A stretch of 7,533 nt of DNA from Micrococcaceae bacterium UBA3381 (GTDB lineage Bacteria > Actinomycetota > Actinomycetes > Actinomycetales > Micrococcaceae): contig DEPX01000081.1 of assembly GCA_002358975.1 (NCBI GenBank), forward strand, positions 1-7,533, in the 5' to 3' direction. Of this stretch, positions 1-5,874 are shown in pieces (position 1 is the stretch's first letter; every line of letters begins with the position of its first letter). Both the position numbers and the translations under genes were made by a program. The notes under the pieces were generated by a model that did no database searches, had not been told where the DNA came from, and saw only the letters and a list, made by a program, of their open reading frames with translations.

Positions 1-7
1 GCAATAC

Positions 8-43
8 TGTGGAAAACCTTTGTATTGAGTCAAGTTATCCACA
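8..43. promoter_or_regulatory. Pair of inverted DnaA-box-like 9-mers
   Basis: TTATCCACA at 35-43 is identical to the strong bacterial DnaA box, and TGTGGAAAA at 8-16 is, on the other strand, TTTTCCACA, which fits TTWTNCACA. Extended by one base, the arms TGTGGAAAAC (8-17) and GTTATCCACA (34-43) form a 10-base inverted repeat with one mismatch and a 16-base spacer. No dnaA, dnaN or rpmH gene is visible, so nothing shows that this is an origin. It could be a DnaA-regulated site, a DnaA titration site, or an operator of another protein. Confidence 0.4.
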
Positions 44-130
44 AAACAACGAACACGCATTACACCTTTCCTTGACCTATGGTAACAGGCATAAAGAAAC
101 AGTAAAGTATAAATAATTGCATTAAAGCAC

Positions 131-159
131 TTGCGAAAAGCTCGTTCTCGAGGTAAAAT
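131..159 (+). promoter_or_regulatory. Candidate promoter of the HNH gene
   Basis: A -35-like TTGCGA (131-136) and a -10-like TAAAAT (154-159) are separated by exactly 17 bases, matching the main sigma-factor spacing. Transcription would start near 166, leaving a leader of about 80 bases before the GTG start at 247. The surrounding 1-246 stretch is AT-rich and holds no gene that I can see. The call is based on consensus match only. Confidence 0.4.
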
Positions 160-233
160 AGAGCTAATATTCGATCGCAACTTCTACACTCCGTCCTTTT
201 AGTCACTACTTTCGTCTTTATTTGCGCTCAACC

Positions 234-239
234 GGAAGG
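234..239 (+). promoter_or_regulatory. Ribosome binding site fixing the GTG start of the HNH gene
   Basis: GGAAGG lies 7 bases before the GTG at 247. This good Shine-Dalgarno match supports the non-ATG start. Confidence 0.6.
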
Positions 240-246
240 CCCCGTC

Positions 247-2172
247 GTGGACCAAGCGTCAATCTTCACCAATCTCGGCGAACCCTTATCTTTAGACGCC
301 ATCAACGAAGGGGCCATTGAGGACATGACCGTGGGAGAATTGGCTTTTGCCAGCGCATTTTTTAGTCAGCAATTATCTGAACGTTTGGCTCAGCCGGAGT
401 CTTTGGCAGAAATAGCGACATTTCATAAGGCCACCGGCGCCGATTGGTCCGGCCACGATACACAGGTAGTCGGAAAAGATACATCGTCGCGGGAACCGGT
501 CGCACCGGAGAATCACGTCGACACTTTCCCAGCGTTAATGGCAATTATGGCCAAGCAAGAACGCACCCAAGAAGCTGCGATGACTAATCTGGTGCGCAAA
601 CTAGATGTCGGCATAAAGAGCCAGTCCGCATATCTTGGCGTACCAGAAGGCATCAGAGGTTTCCGTGAAACTAAAGAAGTTCTCCGTCAAACGATGCGTA
701 TGTCCGGACGTCGAGCCAACCGTATACTTGCACGGGCAAAATATGTCACACACACTGCTGATGTTGATCGAAGCACAGCTGACACAAGCCCCAAACTGCC
801 TGGCCTTGCGGCATCATATGCTGCCGGCAACATTCCCAGTGAAAATATAGATCGAATCATTCAGATGGATGAGGATCTGACGCAGTATTCCACAGCAGTA
901 GGTCAAACGCCCGATTATAAAGACCAAGTGCTACAAGCCTTCGAGCCAACGTTAGTAGAAGCCGCCGAGTCCGTAACCCCCGAAGAGATTTCCCAGGCTA
1001 AGCAGCGGTGGCTTGAACGTATTACCCACCACATCGACGCCGACGGGCCGCCGCTTTCCGACACGTTAAAGAAGCAGCCAGACAATGCCTTGCAACTACG
1101 CACGCATAAAGATGGCTCTGCCACGGCCTCTATGCATATGGACCCCGTATGGACAGCGGTGGTCAAAGAGTTTCTCAATACGAATCTCAATTACAAGGGC
1201 AACAGACCACTATTGCCCGAAAATATTGAGAACCTATACAAGGCAGCCGCTGATGCAAAATCAGCTCAGGAGGACGAATCGTACGGCTATAAGGAACCGG
1301 CCGATACTGGCGACGAACAAGACACCGACCGCAAGGCGTTCCACCATGCTGCTCCAGAAGCGCCGTCTGACGAACCCACAGTGGATGATTCGGTTGTCCC
1401 AGAAACCAGTACCACGCAAGATGACGACGGCACCGACACAAAGCAACAGCTCGATTGGATGGATAGGCTTTCTCGACCACAACGAGCAGGAGCTGTTGTT
1501 TTAGGAGCCCTATATGCAGTGATGAGTATGGATCCCGAAGAAGCAGCAGCTAAACGGGCTCACGGCTCAGCTGCAAAACTCGTTATTGTCCAAGATATAG
1601 AGACAGCACACACTACACTGGGGCTTCCTCGAATACCCGAAGCCGTGCGAAGACCGCGTGGACCTGATGGGCTGGCGCCAACAATTATAAGACGGCCCAA
1701 CCCAGATGAACCAACCTTTGTGCACAATGGACACGCAGGAACGTGGACGCCTTACCAATCAGAAGCGGTCAATAGCGGACCTATTCATCCCCAGAATGCG
1801 CGAGACTTGCTCTGCGACCTAGAAATCGTAGGCCAAATTTGGAATGGCCAAGACACTGTGCTCAATGAATACCGCAGCAAACGACTCTTCACCACAGCCC
1901 AACGCAAAGCGATTCTTGCCCGCGATAAGGGCTGCCAAGCGCCCGGCTGCACCGTCCAAGGAACTTACTGCCATTGTCACCATGACAAGGAATGGATCAA
2001 TGGCGGCCAGACGAACGAAGACAACGGTATAACTCTTTGCGCGCATCACCACGCAGACATCCATAATGGTAAATGGAACATTCGAAAAGTTGACGGCGTA
2101 ACCTACTTCCAGCCGGCCAAATGGGTTGACCCGTATCAACCACTACTACGCAATCTGTACTGGAATTTCTAG
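247..2172 (+). CDS. DUF222 / HNH endonuclease-like protein (13E12 repeat family)
   Basis: A 641-residue protein starting with GTG. The N-terminal half is DUF222-like: a helical region with the 'SGRRANRIL' stretch near residues 153-161 and a 'PGLAASYAAGNI' stretch near 184-195, both typical of 13E12 proteins. Residues about 335-400 are a low-complexity linker rich in Asp, Glu, Thr and Pro. The C-terminus is an HNH nuclease fold: RDKGCQAPGC at 559-568 (C563, C568), the CHCHH block ending at H579, W583, GG at 586-587, N593, then C598 with H600-H602 and H606. The HNH catalytic and metal positions all look intact, so it may be an active nuclease, but the biological role of this multicopy actinobacterial family is not known. 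Codon use appears more AT-rich than in the genes downstream, which fits an accessory gene. It stands alone and converges on the ArsA-like gene. Confidence 0.9.
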   Translation: MDQASIFTNLGEPLSLDAINEGAIEDMTVGELAFASAFFSQQLSERLAQPESLAEIATFHKATGADWSGHDTQVVGKDTSSREPVAPENHVDTFPALMAIMAKQERTQEAAMTNLVRKLDVGIKSQSAYLGVPEGIRGFRETKEVLRQTMRMSGRRANRILARAKYVTHTADVDRSTADTSPKLPGLAASYAAGNIPSENIDRIIQMDEDLTQYSTAVGQTPDYKDQVLQAFEPTLVEAAESVTPEEISQAKQRWLERITHHIDADGPPLSDTLKKQPDNALQLRTHKDGSATASMHMDPVWTAVVKEFLNTNLNYKGNRPLLPENIENLYKAAADAKSAQEDESYGYKEPADTGDEQDTDRKAFHHAAPEAPSDEPTVDDSVVPETSTTQDDDGTDTKQQLDWMDRLSRPQRAGAVVLGALYAVMSMDPEEAAAKRAHGSAAKLVIVQDIETAHTTLGLPRIPEAVRRPRGPDGLAPTIIRRPNPDEPTFVHNGHAGTWTPYQSEAVNSGPIHPQNARDLLCDLEIVGQIWNGQDTVLNEYRSKRLFTTAQRKAILARDKGCQAPGCTVQGTYCHCHHDKEWINGGQTNEDNGITLCAHHHADIHNGKWNIRKVDGVTYFQPAKWVDPYQPLLRNLYWNF

Positions 2173-2176
2173 GAAG

Positions 2177-2196
2177 GACCGTCCTACTCAACGGTC
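2177..2196. terminator. Weak hairpin between convergent genes
   Basis: GACCGT (2177-2182) and ACGGTC (2191-2196) can pair around an 8-base loop, overlapping the last codons of the minus-strand ATPase gene. A competing 5-base stem, TAGGA (2170-2174) with TCCTA (2182-2186), also exists. Neither is followed by a T-tract on either strand, so a Rho-independent terminator is not convincing. It is listed as the only structure between the two convergent stop codons. Confidence 0.15.
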
Positions 2197-3149
2197 AACT
2201 GACCCGCCAACACCTGCAGGGTATCCAGCCCGGTAAGTTCTTGACCCTGAAGTTCAACCTCCAACACTGGTGTCTTCTTCAAGGCACGCTGCAACGTAGA
2301 AAGGTGCTCCGTTTCTAATGCCCGACGCTGCGATAATACGCCCTCAGAACCCTCAGGAGAACGACGATTTACTATCACACCGGCAACAGGGATCTTCGCC
2401 TCCTCCAACTGCTCTTTTAGTTCCAAAGTCTCGGCCACTGGCAGGCGCTCCGCTAACGTCACGATCACAAAACCAGTATCGCGCTTCGACGTCAAGATTT
2501 TATGAAACTGCGAAAATAAGTGGCCACGGCGTTCAAGGATCTGCCGCACCTTGGCATTACGCTGTGCCACCGGACCAGTATCCGGTTCCTCTACGCTGCC
2601 AGGCAACGCTTGTAGCGCGTCGTGGAACTGCGCCGTCTTCTTTGCCCGTCCCATCATCCCCTCAGACCAGACCGTCAACACCTGGGGCATCTCTAATAAC
2701 CGAATCGTATGGCCCGTCGGGGCGGTGTCAAAAATTACCGTATCCCAGCTGTCACTGGATTCAAGGCTCAGGCGGGCAATCCGCTCCAGTAACGCGGCTT
2801 CGTGGGCACCTGGCGAATCAATGGCCTGCCGGAAATACCGATCAACTTCCTTATGTAGATGCTCCGGCATCATCCTACGAACCGTATGAGCAACCTCATC
2901 AAAATGCTCCCGCGAGGTCTTCTCCGGATCAATTTCCAACCCCGCCAACCGGTCCTTAAACAACCAAGTGATGCTATCGCCAATCTTGGTGCCCCATAAA
3001 TGCCCCAAATTATGTGCCGGATCAGTTGACACCAACAACACCTTGGAACCGCGTTGGGCCAGGGAAAGCGCGGTAGCACTGGCCATAGTGGTTTTACCAA
3101 CCCCACCTTTACCACCAAAAAACACCAGGCGACGGTCACTTAGCAACAT
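2184..3149 (-). CDS. ArsA/Get3-like P-loop ATPase, cysteine-free
   Basis: A 321-residue soluble ATPase of the SIMIBI ArsA/Get3 family. It has a deviant Walker A, GGKGGVGKTT at 12-21, with the dimer-reaching Lys14 and the phosphate-binding Lys19. Switch I is STDPAHNL at 41-48 with putative catalytic Asp43, and switch II is DTAPTGHTIRLLEMP at 141-155. VNRR near residue 254 resembles the adenine-contact loop. Family members hydrolyse ATP to energise the ArsB arsenite pump or to deliver tail-anchored membrane proteins. There is no cysteine anywhere, so the As/Sb-binding cysteines of ArsA and the zinc CxxC of Get3 are absent; an arsenic role is unlikely. The ATG at 3149 is preferred over a GTG at 3197 because it places the P-loop about 10 residues in, as usual. 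It overlaps the upstream gene by 10 bases with a weak RBS, suggesting translational coupling. It is the last gene of the cstA operon and may assist the transporter or its small partner. Confidence 0.85.
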   Translation of the reverse strand: MLLSDRRLVFFGGKGGVGKTTMASATALSLAQRGSKVLLVSTDPAHNLGHLWGTKIGDSITWLFKDRLAGLEIDPEKTSREHFDEVAHTVRRMMPEHLHKEVDRYFRQAIDSPGAHEAALLERIARLSLESSDSWDTVIFDTAPTGHTIRLLEMPQVLTVWSEGMMGRAKKTAQFHDALQALPGSVEEPDTGPVAQRNAKVRQILERRGHLFSQFHKILTSKRDTGFVIVTLAERLPVAETLELKEQLEEAKIPVAGVIVNRRSPEGSEGVLSQRRALETEHLSTLQRALKKTPVLEVELQGQELTGLDTLQVLAGQLTVE

Positions 3150-3439
3150 GAAATCGTATCCAAAGGAGAATGCTCCATGCCCATCCGAATGTGCCACTGA
3201 TGGAAGCGCTCATACATAATCGGCATCAGCTCAGCCGTATAGTACGTCGCCGGATTCGGTACACCCAGTGCCTCGGAAAAGACCATCATCATGAAAAGGT
3301 CTTCCTCATCCCGGGCAGCCCGAGCAAACGTCTGACGATAGGGTCCGGCATAGAATTCGTTCAGCCCGTCTTTAAAAGCGACTAGGCGATCCTGCCACCG
3401 GCCCCAAACGGAACCGGCAGCAGGTTCTGGCTTGATCAT
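3140..3439 (-). CDS. Small Cys-Cys-stop protein (cory-CC-star type), putative CstA partner
   Basis: A 99-residue protein whose last two residues are Cys98-Cys99 followed directly by the stop codon. I recognise it as the actinobacterial family named 'cory-CC-star'; its function is not established. It is rich in aromatic residues and arginine (W12, W15, F29, Y30, Y34, F38), with a short Met-rich hydrophobic patch at 48-54, then GVPNPATYY at 59-67 and MYERFHQWH at 75-83. There is no signal peptide and no full membrane span, so it is probably cytosolic or membrane-associated. Its ATG overlaps the cstA stop codon as ATGA, and its own stop overlaps the ATPase start, so all three are probably co-translated. 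E. coli YbdD/YjiX, small partners of CstA/BtsT, also end in Cys-Cys and carry a similar Gly-x-Pro-Asp/Asn motif. An analogous role in transporter function is my inference. Confidence 0.8.
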   Translation of the reverse strand: MIKPEPAAGSVWGRWQDRLVAFKDGLNEFYAGPYRQTFARAARDEEDLFMMMVFSEALGVPNPATYYTAELMPIMYERFHQWHIRMGMEHSPLDTISCC

Positions 3440-5136
3440 ACAGAAGTCCCCGCTTCGATATCGGTCATTTCTTCATCCAGATCTAATGGCTCGTTTCGGG
3501 TACGAACCATACTGCTCACAGAAGCCACTACAACCCAAACAGCTGCAATCAAAATGATCACATCGATGACGACCAGCAACCAGTTGCCTGCAGCAATGAA
3601 CGTCCCCAGTTGGATAATCGCAGCGTACATCGAAACGAAGAACACGAAAACCAACGGGATAATGACCGGCCACACCGGCCGCTTGATGCGCAACAAAATG
3701 ATCGCCAAAATCGCCATGGTCAACGCCGCCAACAACTGGTTAGTGGTACCAAACAGCGGCCAAATGACCATGCCACCACGACCGTCGCCGCCCGCTGAAA
3801 ACGCCAAACCGAAACCCGTAAGCAACGTAATCAGCGTAGCCATCAAAACATTGAGCTTCACACCAAACAGTTCGAAAATCTCGGCGGTGACAAAACGCTG
3901 TAGGCGCACGCCAGTATCCATCGTCGTGGCGGCGAATAATACCGCCATCGTGGCAAGAATGGTCGCAGATAAGCCTTCCGGAATCGCCAATCCTTGGTTG
4001 AGGATTCCACCGCCGGCACTCACGAAGGCAGCCGCTCCGCCTTCTTCAAACGCGGAGTAAACCTCTTCCCAATCGGCCAAGGTTTTGAAACCAGATGTCG
4101 TCGCGATAATCGTACCCAGCGCTAACAGACCTTCACCAACGGCACCGAAATACCCCACAAGCCTGGCATCGGTTTCCTTATTGAGCTGCTTGGACGAGGT
4201 ACCAGACGAGACGACGCCGTGAAACCCGGATATCGCCCCGCACGCGACCGTGACGAACAGCAACGGCATAATTCCGGGTGTGCCCTCGGGGACATTGTGG
4301 TTGATAGCCGGTGCGACAACGGTGGGATTGGAGACCAGCACCGCCAAGTACAGTAGGCCAAGACCAACGAAAAGTTGCAGCCCGTTAATGTAGTCGCGCG
4401 GCTGCAACAGCATCCACACCGGCAGCATTGAGGCGATACCGGCATAAAGAAACAGCACGATGATCCAAAATGCCGCTGACGACATACCCAAAATAGTTTC
4501 AGGTAGTGCAATGGGGAACTGACTGCCCAACACGATCAGGCCATACAACACGGCCACACCAACCACCGATACGACCGGCAAGCTCCATTTGAGCCGGTAA
4601 ATGGCCTGGCCGATCAAGAGTGCGACAATAATGGCACCCCAAACCGGGATGACCGACGTCGGGGTGGAAATGAGCAGGTCTGCAATGACGACGGCGAATA
4701 CCGCGTTGACCATCAGCAACAAGAAGAAAATGACCACTAAGAAAAGGATCCGGCCCGAACCGCCAATATAGCGGCCTGACAGTGTGCCGATCGAGCGGCC
4801 CTTGTGACGGGCTGATGCCCACAGCGCACCCATATCGTGCATGCCAGCGAAGAAAATGGTGCCCAGCGTGACCCACAAAAAGGCGGGTAACCAACCCCAG
4901 ATGACGGCAACGGCTGGCCCAACAATCGGTGCTGCACCGGCAACCGAGGTGAAGTGGTGGCCCCACAACACCCATTTATTACTGGGGACATAATCGACCC
5001 CGTCTTGGTATTTATGTGATGGCGTTTCATAATCCGGGCTGAGTTTAAATACCCGTTTCGATAGGAAACTGGAATACAGAAAATATCCCAGCACCATCAT
5101 GGCAACGCCAACCACAGCCATAACTAACGACTGCAT
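3436..5136 (-). CDS. cstA: CstA family transporter (carbon starvation / pyruvate or peptide uptake)
   Basis: A 566-residue polytopic membrane protein with about 15 hydrophobic segments, beginning with a membrane span at 3-24. Family hallmarks are HHFTSVAGAAPIVGPA at 60-75, AGMHDMGALWASARHKGRS at 97-115, SGFHGVVSSGTSSKQL at 303-318, DTGVRLQRF at 407-415 and FGTTNQLLA at 462-470. E. coli CstA and BtsT (about 700 residues) import pyruvate with protons, and CstA was also linked to peptide uptake in starvation. This copy is shorter, close to the roughly 600-residue Bacillus type, and ends in an acidic cytosolic tail (DLDEEMTDIEAG). The substrate here cannot be read from sequence; pyruvate is the best guess. 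The ATG at 5136 has a strong AAGGAG RBS 7 bases upstream. It is the first gene of a three-gene operon with the CC protein and the ArsA-like ATPase. A candidate promoter and a possible CRP/GlxR-like site lie just upstream. Confidence 0.93.
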   Translation of the reverse strand: MQSLVMAVVGVAMMVLGYFLYSSFLSKRVFKLSPDYETPSHKYQDGVDYVPSNKWVLWGHHFTSVAGAAPIVGPAVAVIWGWLPAFLWVTLGTIFFAGMHDMGALWASARHKGRSIGTLSGRYIGGSGRILFLVVIFFLLLMVNAVFAVVIADLLISTPTSVIPVWGAIIVALLIGQAIYRLKWSLPVVSVVGVAVLYGLIVLGSQFPIALPETILGMSSAAFWIIVLFLYAGIASMLPVWMLLQPRDYINGLQLFVGLGLLYLAVLVSNPTVVAPAINHNVPEGTPGIMPLLFVTVACGAISGFHGVVSSGTSSKQLNKETDARLVGYFGAVGEGLLALGTIIATTSGFKTLADWEEVYSAFEEGGAAAFVSAGGGILNQGLAIPEGLSATILATMAVLFAATTMDTGVRLQRFVTAEIFELFGVKLNVLMATLITLLTGFGLAFSAGGDGRGGMVIWPLFGTTNQLLAALTMAILAIILLRIKRPVWPVIIPLVFVFFVSMYAAIIQLGTFIAAGNWLLVVIDVIILIAAVWVVVASVSSMVRTRNEPLDLDEEMTDIEAGTSV

Positions 5137-5143
5137 GTGTCGA

Positions 5144-5149
5144 CTCCTT
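5144..5149 (-). promoter_or_regulatory. Strong ribosome binding site of cstA
   Basis: On the minus strand AAGGAG sits 7 bases before the ATG at 5136. This fixes the cstA start and predicts efficient translation of the operon's first gene. Confidence 0.75.
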
Positions 5150-5173
5150 CAGATGAGGTGAGGTGTGTAGAAT

Positions 5174-5202
5174 ATCCTATCGCTCAACATGAAGTACGTC
5201 AC
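5174..5202 (-). promoter_or_regulatory. Candidate promoter of the cstA operon
   Basis: Reading the minus strand, GTGACG (5202-5197) and TAGGAT (5179-5174) are separated by 17 bases and each matches 4 of 6 positions of the -35 and -10 consensus. Transcription would start near 5167, about 30 bases before the ATG. The 96-base gap to the ParB-like gene holds no convincing terminator, so read-through from that gene is also possible. Confidence 0.35.
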
Positions 5203-5203
5203 C
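5188..5203. promoter_or_regulatory. Possible CRP/GlxR-like operator over the cstA -35 region
   Basis: On the minus strand GGTGACGTACTTCATG contains TGA-N6-TCA, an imperfect match to the TGTGA-N6-TCACA palindrome of CRP-family regulators (4 of 5 in the left arm, 3 of 5 in the right). In Corynebacterium glutamicum, GlxR, a CRP homologue, controls many carbon-metabolism genes. The site overlaps the proposed -35 box, which would fit repression. The match is degenerate and the call is tentative. Confidence 0.2.
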
Positions 5204-5232
5204 ATTTGACGGCGATTCGTGCTGGTCAACCG

Positions 5233-5709
5233 CTAGCTATGCGGGCGACCCTGAGGCATTTCATTGGCTGCCACAGCCGGAAACGGTTTGCCGTCGTTAT
5301 ATTTTTCTTCCAAGCGTTGCACCTCTTTCATAACCGCCCGGATCACAAATTGGCTCAACGAGCGGTGACCTTCGGCAACCATGGTGTGCAGTACTGCACC
5401 GCGCAATCGGGCGGTGTCCTCGGGTTGCTGGTAAAAACTGACCTTATTGGGATGTCGGCGTGGCGCAGTTTGAGGGTTTTGTAATACGTCTTCTTGAGGG
5501 TTTTGCAGTACCTCTTCGGCAACGTCCGTGGCTTCGACGTCGTCGTCCTCGGGCTCATCGGTAAACGGTTCCGGAATGGTCATGCCAATATCGAAGGCGC
5601 CCTGGGGAGTATCAGAGCCCTCATCGGTTGTTTTAGTGGTCGACTTGGGCGGTGCCGGAACATCTGCCGGTGCAAAATCAAACAACATTTCGTGATGTTC
5701 CTCGGACAT
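5233..5709 (-). CDS. ParB-like ribbon-helix-helix DNA-binding protein
   Basis: A 158-residue protein with two parts. Residues 1-85 are an acidic, Pro/Thr/Asp-rich, probably disordered tail (EPEDDDVEATD near 52-62) that includes a perfect-length tandem repeat, EEVLQNPQ-EDVLQNPQ, at 65-80. Residues about 88-158 form a ribbon-helix-helix-like domain: a short strand KVSFYQ, a helix RLRGAVLHTM (101-110), GHRSLSQFVIRAVMKEVQRL (114-133), then the tail YNDGKPFP and a PQGRP C-terminus. This pattern matches the ParB centromere-binding C-terminal domain that I know from actinobacterial plasmids and some chromosomal genes. Such proteins bind centromere-like repeats and act with a ParA ATPase, but no ParA gene is visible. 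The ATG at 5709 has an AAGGTG RBS 4 bases upstream. It may instead be a transcriptional regulator of its neighbours. It lies 96 bases upstream of cstA on the same strand. Confidence 0.65.
   Translation of the reverse strand: MSEEHHEMLFDFAPADVPAPPKSTTKTTDEGSDTPQGAFDIGMTIPEPFTDEPEDDDVEATDVAEEVLQNPQEDVLQNPQTAPRRHPNKVSFYQQPEDTARLRGAVLHTMVAEGHRSLSQFVIRAVMKEVQRLEEKYNDGKPFPAVAANEMPQGRPHS
5470..5517 (-). repeat. 24-base in-frame tandem repeat inside the ParB-like gene
   Basis: Two adjacent 24-base units (5517-5494 and 5493-5470) encode EEVLQNPQ and EDVLQNPQ. They differ at only a few bases, indicating a recent slippage duplication in the flexible linker ahead of the DNA-binding domain. Copy number could vary between strains. 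Confidence 0.8.
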
Positions 5710-5874
5710 GCTTCACCTTGTACTCGATGGTGTGTGGACAGTTAATACTCTAGATGTTCATCAATGTTGTGGGCTCCAAGTGGCAGCGCGTGGTGCGCAC
5801 CGTTGCTCTTCGGTTCGGGGCCGGATCGTTTTAGACTTGGTGGCGCAGTCAACCAGCATCAGGCAAAGGAAAAA
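5710..5874. promoter_or_regulatory. Divergent intergenic region with a 10-base palindrome
   Basis: The region lies between the minus-strand ParB-like gene and the plus-strand nitronate monooxygenase gene, so it should carry both promoters. Neither is clear. A weak plus-strand candidate is TTCGGT (5809-5814) with TAGACT (5832-5837), spaced by 17 bases; a minus-strand -10-like TAGAGT lies at 5754-5749. GGTGCGCACC at 5792-5801 is a perfect palindrome and could be a regulator-binding site. Confidence 0.4.

Noticed and set aside
1..246. Chromosomal replication origin
   Set aside because: Only two DnaA-like boxes are present, and no dnaA, dnaN or rpmH gene or box cluster is seen.
2318..2959. A 213-codon plus-strand open frame opposite the ArsA-like gene
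   Set aside because: Its translation has no recognisable domain and it lies fully antisense to a gene with intact Walker and switch motifs; it is a shadow frame.
2184..3149. Arsenic-resistance operon
   Set aside because: The ATPase has no cysteines, and no arsB, arsC, arsD or arsR-like gene is in the window.
3150..3197. GTG start at 3197 for the ArsA-like ATPase
   Set aside because: It would add 16 residues before the P-loop with no RBS and a deeper overlap with the CC-protein gene; the ATG at 3149 fits the family.
3554..4060. A 168-codon plus-strand open frame opposite cstA
   Set aside because: It is antisense to conserved transmembrane segments of cstA, has no family resemblance, and is best explained as a by-product of cstA codon use.
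2184..5709. A ParA/ParB-type partition system formed by the P-loop ATPase and the ParB-like protein
   Set aside because: The ATPase has the ArsA/Get3 switch motifs (STDPAHNL, DTAPTGHT) rather than ParA ones and is coupled to cstA and the CC protein, not to the ParB-like gene.
5764..5874. N-terminal extension of the nitronate monooxygenase from an upstream in-frame ATG
   Set aside because: The extra 37 residues do not resemble the family, whose members start just before the PIVAAPMAG strand; AAAGGA precedes the ATG at 5875.
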